Of a DNA stretch of 64,000 nucleotides, positions 59,835-64,000 are shown piece after piece. The stretch is from Pseudomonas sp. WN033 (GTDB lineage: Bacteria; Pseudomonadota; Gammaproteobacteria; Pseudomonadales; Pseudomonadaceae). The position numbers and the translations under genes are program-made. Every line of letters begins with the position of its first letter. The first letter of the stretch is position 1. The notes beneath the pieces were generated by a model, which was given only the letters and a program-made list of their open reading frames with translations, ran no database searches and was not told the origin of the DNA. Location of the stretch: the NCBI GenBank assembly GCA_002287035.1, contig NSKG01000008.1, positions 140,078-204,077 of the forward strand. The letters are read 5' to 3'.

Positions 59835-60605
59835 TCAGTCGTCGTAAACGGCCTTTTTCTTCCAGGCTTCGTCGCTTTCTTCCATTGCCTTAAGGCCGGC
59901 AGCCAGCTCGGTATTGTCATCGCTGCTGATGTGTTCATGCTGGGCTGCCAGTTTCTCAGCCTGTTGATGCTGGTGTTTGAGTCGCTGCAAATGTTCGGCG
60001 TAGGCGGGATTGTTGTGCTTTTGCAGGTAACTGATGGCACGCTCGTACTGCAGTTTCGCCAGGCGCGGCTTGCCCTGGCGCATGGCCTGCTCGGCCAGGC
60101 TCTGGAACAGTTCCAGGGCGGTATTGATCAGAAACTGGCGGATCTGGGCGGACCAGCGTTGCAGGGCGGGCTTGTCGATCAGTCCGTCCTTGTGGGCCTG
60201 GGTCAGTAGTTTGTGCAGGTTTTCCAGCATCAGGCGCACGTCTTTGGCCTGGGCTTCGCTGGTGACCTTGAGCGGCGGGTTGTTGATTTCCGGTTCTGCG
60301 CTGCTCAATTGTTGGCGGGCGCTGTCCAGGCGTTTGCCGGGGCTGTCGTTTTTACGGTCAACCTTGACCAGTTGCTCGAGCAACTGAACTTCCAGACGCA
60401 GCAGCAGACTTTTCAGTTCGGGACTCATGAACTGCCCCGGCAACTGTATGCTGACGGTATCGCAAACGTTGAGTCGGGCATTGAGGTCGGCTACCTGGCG
60501 CGCGCGTTCAAGTCGGGCACGTTCCAGACTGTGATTGATGAAGCCGATGCTGATCAGAATCAGCAGACCACCTATGACCAATGCACCAATCAGTAATGGG
60601 GACAC
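59835..60605 (-). CDS. Membrane-anchored hypothetical protein with helical repeats
   Basis: 256 residues from a GTG at 60605 with AGAGAGA in front. One N-terminal transmembrane helix (about 3-24) anchors a long, charged, helical cytoplasmic region; SLAEQAMRQGKPRLAKLQYERAISYLQKHNNPAYAEHLQRL (about 169-208) resembles a TPR-like unit. The acidic tail ends EEAWKKKAVYDD-like. It corresponds by position to P. aeruginosa PA2822, function unknown, and is the first gene of the operon with the GST. Confidence 0.72.
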   Translation of the reverse strand: MSPLLIGALVIGGLLILISIGFINHSLERARLERARQVADLNARLNVCDTVSIQLPGQFMSPELKSLLLRLEVQLLEQLVKVDRKNDSPGKRLDSARQQLSSAEPEINNPPLKVTSEAQAKDVRLMLENLHKLLTQAHKDGLIDKPALQRWSAQIRQFLINTALELFQSLAEQAMRQGKPRLAKLQYERAISYLQKHNNPAYAEHLQRLKHQHQQAEKLAAQHEHISSDDNTELAAGLKAMEESDEAWKKKAVYDD

Positions 60606-60748
60606 GGTTTATCTCTCTTATGTCGCTTGGAGCTTATGGCAAGCTTCCAACTTAATACTCTGACATGCAAGTGCCTTTTGCGTCGGGACGCAATTCCCCG
60701 AAAAATCAGGGGTTGGAAAAAAACCTGAAAAAATATTGAGTTGAGGGG

Positions 60749-60777
60749 TTGACGGTGTTGGAGGGGGTGCATAAAAT
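60749..60777 (+). promoter_or_regulatory. Sigma-70 promoter of the tRNA operon
   Basis: TTGACG (60749-60754) and TAAAAT (60772-60777) are separated by the ideal 17 bases. A GC-rich discriminator (GCGCGCC) follows, typical of stringently controlled stable-RNA promoters. Transcription would start near 60784, about 77 bases before tRNA-Glu. Confidence 0.8.
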
Positions 60778-60860
60778 GCGCGCCACTTGCAGCGAACACG
60801 GCAACGCGGAAGCGGCAAGTAGTCAAAGTCAAGGCTTTGGCAGGTGAAGACCGGATATGT

Positions 60861-60936
60861 GTCCCCTTCGTCTAGTGGCCTAGGACACCGCCCTTTCACG
60901 GCGGTAACAGGGGTTCGAGTCCCCTAGGGGACGCCA
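60861..60936 (+). tRNA. tRNA-Glu (anticodon TTC)
   Basis: 76 bases including encoded CCA. The acceptor stem GTCCCCT pairs with AGGGGAC, the anticodon arm CCGCC-CTTTCAC-GGCGG places TTC at 60895-60897, and GGTTCGAGTCC is the T arm. It is the first of two tRNAs in one transcript. Confidence 0.97.
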
Positions 60937-60952
60937 CTTCGGCGTCAGATTT

Positions 60953-61028
<76 letters not shown>

Positions 61029-61075
61029 GATTATGATCTATAGACGTCCACTGACATCTATAAGTCATTGAAAAC

Positions 61076-61096
61076 AGGACCTTCGGGTCCTTTTTT
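61076..61096 (+). terminator. Intrinsic terminator of the tRNA operon
   Basis: AGGACC-TTCG-GGTCCT with a stable TTCG tetraloop and six T (61091-61096), 48 bases after tRNA-Gly. It may belong to the inserted island rather than the original tRNA operon. Confidence 0.88.
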
Positions 61097-61257
61097 CGTT
61101 CCAGCGAAGTCCACTGGAATCTGTCCACATCCGGGACTTTTTAGTCCATTTTTTAGTCCATAAAATCCGGGTGTGTGAGGTTCCGCATTCTTGCTGGGTC
61201 GGAGCAGTAGGCGAGTCGAGGATCTAGCCCTAACTCTTCACGTTAGGAGCTGGAACT

Positions 61258-63090
61258 ATGGCACTCTCAGACATGGCCGTTCGCCAAGCCAAGGCGACCG
61301 GCAAAGCGTATACCCTCGGCGATATCGACGGCCTCTCCCTTAGCGTGACCGCCCAAGGCGGTCGATCCTGGCACTTCCGCTACTGTTGGGCAGGCAAGCA
61401 GAAGCGCATGTCCCTTGGCACCTATCCGGAGGTCAGTTTGCGCGAGGCGCGCGCTCTGCGCGACCAGGCGCGTGCCTTGTTGGCCAAAGGCATCAATCCC
61501 AAGACTCATCGTAAGTTGAAGCGCCAAGCCGTACGTTTCGCGGCGGAAAACAGCTTCAAGTCGGTGTATCTGTTGTGGCTTGAACACCGGAAGCTGGAGC
61601 TGAAGGAAGGCAGACAGAGTACCCTTTCGCAAATCCAGCGAATCTTCGATAAAGATGTACTGCCTCGTCTAGGCAGTACATCCATCTATGACGTCCAGCG
61701 TCCCGATCTGCTGGAGGTGCTTGCCAGGATTGAGAGACGTGGGGCTCTCTCGATCGCCGAGAAGGTACGCACCTGGCTCAATCAACTATTTCGCTTTGCG
61801 TTGGTGAAGGTTCCCGGGTTGGTCCAGAATCCGGCTTCCGATCTCGACGTGGTGGCAGCCCCCAAGCTGCCAGTTGTCAGCAATCCATTCCTGCGTTTGT
61901 CTGAACTACCCGAACTGCTGCACAAGTTGCGCGGCTATAAAGGCAAGACCACCACACAACTCGGTATACGCCTATTACTGCTAACGGGCGTGCGTACCGG
62001 CGAGCTGCGTCTGGCAACTCCTGACCAGTTCGACCTGGAGCGGGGCCTTTGGATTATCCCGCCGGAGGTGGTGAAGCAACTGCAAAACGGTATGCGTAAG
62101 CGCAGACAGCGTCCACAGGACATCCCGCCGTACATCGTACCGTTATCCGTGCAGGCGATCGAAATCGTCCGTTACCTGCTGGAACAGGTCAAACCAGCCC
62201 AACGGTATCTGCTTGCACATCGCAGCGAGCTGAAAAAGCGCATCAGCGAAAACACGCTGAACAATGCTCTCAAACGCACGGGGTATCAGGATTTGCTCAC
62301 GGGTCATGGTATCCGCGCCACGATTTCCACAGCGCTTAACGAAGTGGGTTATCCCAAAAATTGGGTGGATGCACAGCTCTCGCATTGTGACCCTGACAAG
62401 ACCAGTGCAACTTACAATCATGCCCTGTATGTGGAGCCGCGTCGGCGGATGATGCAGGACTGGGCCGATCGGCTCGACCTGCTGGAGCAGGGACAGGTGC
62501 AAGCCGCCGGCACTCATCTGACTATCCGTATCGATGGTATGCCGGTTGTGGTCGAGGGAGAAGATGCGTCGGGATTGTCGGCTGTGGGGCTGATCGGGTC
62601 TGCCGAGTCAGTAGCGGTTTCGTCAATAGCGACAAGGTTGTCGGCAGTCCCGGCGGTGATCGAACCGGCGCCAGCGGTGGAGGAGGTGGTTTCGGATGTT
62701 CAGCGTGAGCGGATGGAAATTCTCGAGGTCTACGAGGCCCCTCACAACTTGCAGGTGATTCAGTTCGCCAGACTAGCGGGCAAGTCCAGGGACCAGATCA
62801 ACCGCGAGATCAAGGCAGGGAAATTGCTGACTCTGAGTATGGGTAATCGCGGCCAGCGCATTCCGGATTGGCAACTTGATCCGCTCAAACAGCGATTGGT
62901 GTCTACCCTGTTGGGGCAGACGAGCAAGGTGGCTTCATGGCAGCTTTACCGGGCTCTGTTGCAGCCTCGTGAACTGTTGCAAGGGTGTTCGGCTGTAGAA
63001 GCAGTCTCGGAAGCTAATCTCCAAGAGGTGGTTAAGATAGTCAGCCTTGGCTTTTTGGGTGATGATAGTGTAGATAGTGGTGTCACATAA
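61258..63090 (+). CDS. int: Tyrosine integrase (P4/ICEclc type) with C-terminal extension
   Basis: 610 residues. An N-terminal DUF4102 arm-binding domain (about 5-90; ALSDMAVRQAKATGKAYTLGD, MSLGTYPEVSLREAR), a core-binding domain (about 100-200) and the catalytic domain with Arg246 (TGVRTGE), His350 and Arg353 (GHGIR), His376 (LSHC) and nucleophile Tyr386 (TYNHALY). P4 integrases end near residue 410. Here about 200 more residues follow: a low-complexity Ala/Val linker (about 425-480), then RLAGKSRDQINREIKAGKLL and WQLYRALLQPRELLQGCSAVEAV, which looks like a helix-turn-helix plus a DUF2384-like helical unit. AGGAG precedes the ATG. It should integrate at tRNA-Gly. Confidence 0.9.
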   Translation: MALSDMAVRQAKATGKAYTLGDIDGLSLSVTAQGGRSWHFRYCWAGKQKRMSLGTYPEVSLREARALRDQARALLAKGINPKTHRKLKRQAVRFAAENSFKSVYLLWLEHRKLELKEGRQSTLSQIQRIFDKDVLPRLGSTSIYDVQRPDLLEVLARIERRGALSIAEKVRTWLNQLFRFALVKVPGLVQNPASDLDVVAAPKLPVVSNPFLRLSELPELLHKLRGYKGKTTTQLGIRLLLLTGVRTGELRLATPDQFDLERGLWIIPPEVVKQLQNGMRKRRQRPQDIPPYIVPLSVQAIEIVRYLLEQVKPAQRYLLAHRSELKKRISENTLNNALKRTGYQDLLTGHGIRATISTALNEVGYPKNWVDAQLSHCDPDKTSATYNHALYVEPRRRMMQDWADRLDLLEQGQVQAAGTHLTIRIDGMPVVVEGEDASGLSAVGLIGSAESVAVSSIATRLSAVPAVIEPAPAVEEVVSDVQRERMEILEVYEAPHNLQVIQFARLAGKSRDQINREIKAGKLLTLSMGNRGQRIPDWQLDPLKQRLVSTLLGQTSKVASWQLYRALLQPRELLQGCSAVEAVSEANLQEVVKIVSLGFLGDDSVDSGVT

Positions 63091-63327
63091 CGTTCGGCTG
63101 GAGCTACTGGTAGGCAGGTATGTGCAAGACGCCGATGCAGGCAGTCATGAACTTCCGTTCCCGACATATTTTGTTCACGAATAGCTGGTTGAACCTTTAA
63201 CCTATCTGGCGTTTGTGGCTAATAGAGTCCGGCTAGTTTGAGGGCCGACCAAGCGTCCGTGTACCCTTCTAGACATACGGCGGGGTTTGTTGGTGGCAGT
63301 GTGAAACTAAGAGCCTCACTGATAGTT
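63091..63327. other. Gap between the integrase and the first IS
   Basis: No gene or repeat is recognised in these 237 bases. The downstream edge is set by the presumed left end of an IS3-family element near 63328, where TGAATCGCCACCAG begins. Confidence 0.4.
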
Positions 63328-63390
63328 TGAATCGCCACCAGTTTGCTAGACACCTTTCAGCCATACAAAATGGCAATCAGAGAGGTGTCT

Positions 63391-63669
63391 ATGAGCAACC
63401 CACGCTACACCGAAGAATTCAAAATCGAAGCCGTCAAGCAGGTGGCAGATCGAGGCCATTCCGTTGCCGAAGTCGCCGCTCGATTAGGCGTGTCGGCACA
63501 CAGCCTGTATCAATGGCTCAAGCGCTACGATAAGCCCACCGCCCAGCGACAGCAGGATGACGATCTCCAGGCTGAGAACCGGCGATTGAAGGCCGAGCTC
63601 AAACGCGTATCAGAAGAGCGCGATATATTAAAAAAGGCCACCGCGTACTTCGCCAGAGAGTCCGACTGA
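63391..63669 (+). CDS. IS3-family transposase OrfA
   Basis: 92 residues. RYTEEFKIEAVKQVADRGHSVAEVAARLGVSAHSLYQWLKRY is the IS3-type helix-turn-helix, and a leucine-zipper-like helix follows (LQAENRRLKAELKRVSEERDILKKA). Near the end, codons TTA AAA AAG at 63628-63636 form the slippery heptamer AAAAAAG, the usual -1 frameshift site for making the OrfAB fusion. The ATG at 63391 follows AGAGAGG. Confidence 0.93.
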   Translation: MSNPRYTEEFKIEAVKQVADRGHSVAEVAARLGVSAHSLYQWLKRYDKPTAQRQQDDDLQAENRRLKAELKRVSEERDILKKATAYFARESD

Positions 63670-63752
63670 GGTACGCGTTTATTCAGAGCCAAGTGGACAA
63701 ATATCCCGTGCGCCGCCTGTGCAAGATGATGACAGTGCACCCCAGTGGTTAT
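63637..63752 (+). pseudogene. IS3-family transposase OrfB, truncated by a second IS
   Basis: In the -1 frame from the slippery site the sequence reads YAFIQSQVDKYPVRRLCKMM then TVHPSGY, the standard OrfB opening, which normally continues into the DDE domain with YYAW. After TAT at 63750-63752 the match ends and a stop follows at 63765. The DDE catalytic core is beyond this break, so this copy cannot make active transposase. Confidence 0.85.
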
Positions 63753-64000
63753 GTCACCTCCCCGTAAAATCGGTCCAACGATAACCAGAGGTCTCCGGCT
63801 ACAATCAAGGCTCAGGAGGCCAACACAATGCGTAAAAGTCGATTCACCGAATCCCAGATCGTTAACACCCTTAAAGCGGTTGAGAGCGGTCGCCAGGTCA
63901 AGGATGTCTGCCGCGAACTGGGTATCTCCGAAGCGACGTACTACACCTGGAAATCGAAGTACGGCGGCATGGAGTCATCCGATGTCAGGCGGTTGAAGGA
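63752..64000 (+). mobile_element. Second IS3-family element inserted in the first (right end outside)
   Basis: TGTCACCTCCCCGTAAAATC at 63752 resembles the terminal sequence of IS407-like elements and begins exactly where orfB of the first element breaks off. An OrfA gene follows. The right end lies beyond the window. Confidence 0.75.
63828..64000 (+). CDS. IS3-family (IS407-like) transposase OrfA, partial
   Basis: 57 residues are visible: MRKSRFTESQIVNTLKAVES, then VCRELGISEATYYTWKSKYGGMESSDVRRLKE. The KSRFTESQI start and YYTWKSKYGGME are typical of IS407/IS51-group OrfA, a different group from the element it interrupts. AGGAGG at 63814-63819 precedes the ATG. The window ends inside the gene. 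Confidence 0.9.
   Translation, partial: MRKSRFTESQIVNTLKAVESGRQVKDVCRELGISEATYYTWKSKYGGMESSDVRRLK

Larger units (their letters stand above)
63328..63752 (+). mobile_element. IS3-family element, left part, interrupted
   Basis: The left end is placed near TGAATCGCCACCAGTTTG (63328). OrfA is complete, and the beginning of orfB is present in the -1 frame, but coding similarity stops at about 63752 where a second IS begins. The exact left terminus is a guess without the right end for comparison. Confidence 0.75.

Overview
The window is a chromosomal segment from a gammaproteobacterium of the Pseudomonadaceae. The evidence is gene content and order. The run sagS-like kinase, glutathione peroxidase, msrB, alaA, a small hypothetical gene and htpX follows the P. 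aeruginosa PA2824-PA2830 region. The GST, membrane protein and DUF815 ATPase genes sit beside tRNA-Glu and tRNA-Gly, as in that genome. Pseudomonas-type REP palindromes, RAYT, PhaG, RlmM and glmS genes agree. A cutinase of the P. mendocina type and the many short repeats fit an environmental or marine Pseudomonas/Halopseudomonas, but the species is an inference.

Layout. 1-9.4 kb is a nucleotide-sugar and cell-envelope precursor block: galU (5'-truncated), a UDP-glucose dehydrogenase-like gene, pgi, phosphomannomutase, galE and glmS. A MntA/HepT toxin-antitoxin pair is lodged inside it. 9.5-19.4 kb holds an Aer-like chemoreceptor, aconitase, a secreted beta-propeller protein, a REP-associated transposase (RAYT) among its REPs, a DUF3135 protein, an SH3/coiled-coil membrane protein and ppnN. 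19.4-21.2 kb carries a DAHP synthase gene preceded by two aromatic-codon-rich leader ORFs and an intrinsic terminator. 22.3-27.2 kb is an ethanolamine catabolism cluster (AraC regulator, eutB, eutC, permease). It is followed by a MaoC-like gene, a TAXI-TRAP transporter, a duplicated fragment of the permease gene and a second, broken RAYT. 31.6-36.1 kb is nrdAB. 36.5-47 kb holds an RstAB-like two-component system, a TetR regulator, an SDR, a polyester-hydrolase-type cutinase, metR, rlmM, tusA, a DUF3080 lipoprotein and a MATE pump. 47-53 kb has epmC, phaG, pdxB, an NAD-kinase-like gene and htpX. 53-60.6 kb is the oxidative-stress/sagS block.

From 60.7 kb a strong promoter drives tRNA-Glu and tRNA-Gly. 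The 3' end of tRNA-Gly carries the 18-bp sequence used as att site by ICEclc/PAGI-2-type elements. A P4/clc-type integrase with a long C-terminal extension follows, so the right end is the start of a genomic island. It is already invaded by one IS3-family element, which is itself interrupted by a second.

The most notable non-coding features are the tandem aromatic leader peptides before DAHP synthase, two copies of a 123-bp hairpin element with compensatory base changes, a 157-bp MITE-like element touching epmC, at least four families of short palindromic repeats (two with a RAYT or RAYT remnant nearby), and three NrdR-box-like sites between nrdA and the rstA-like gene.
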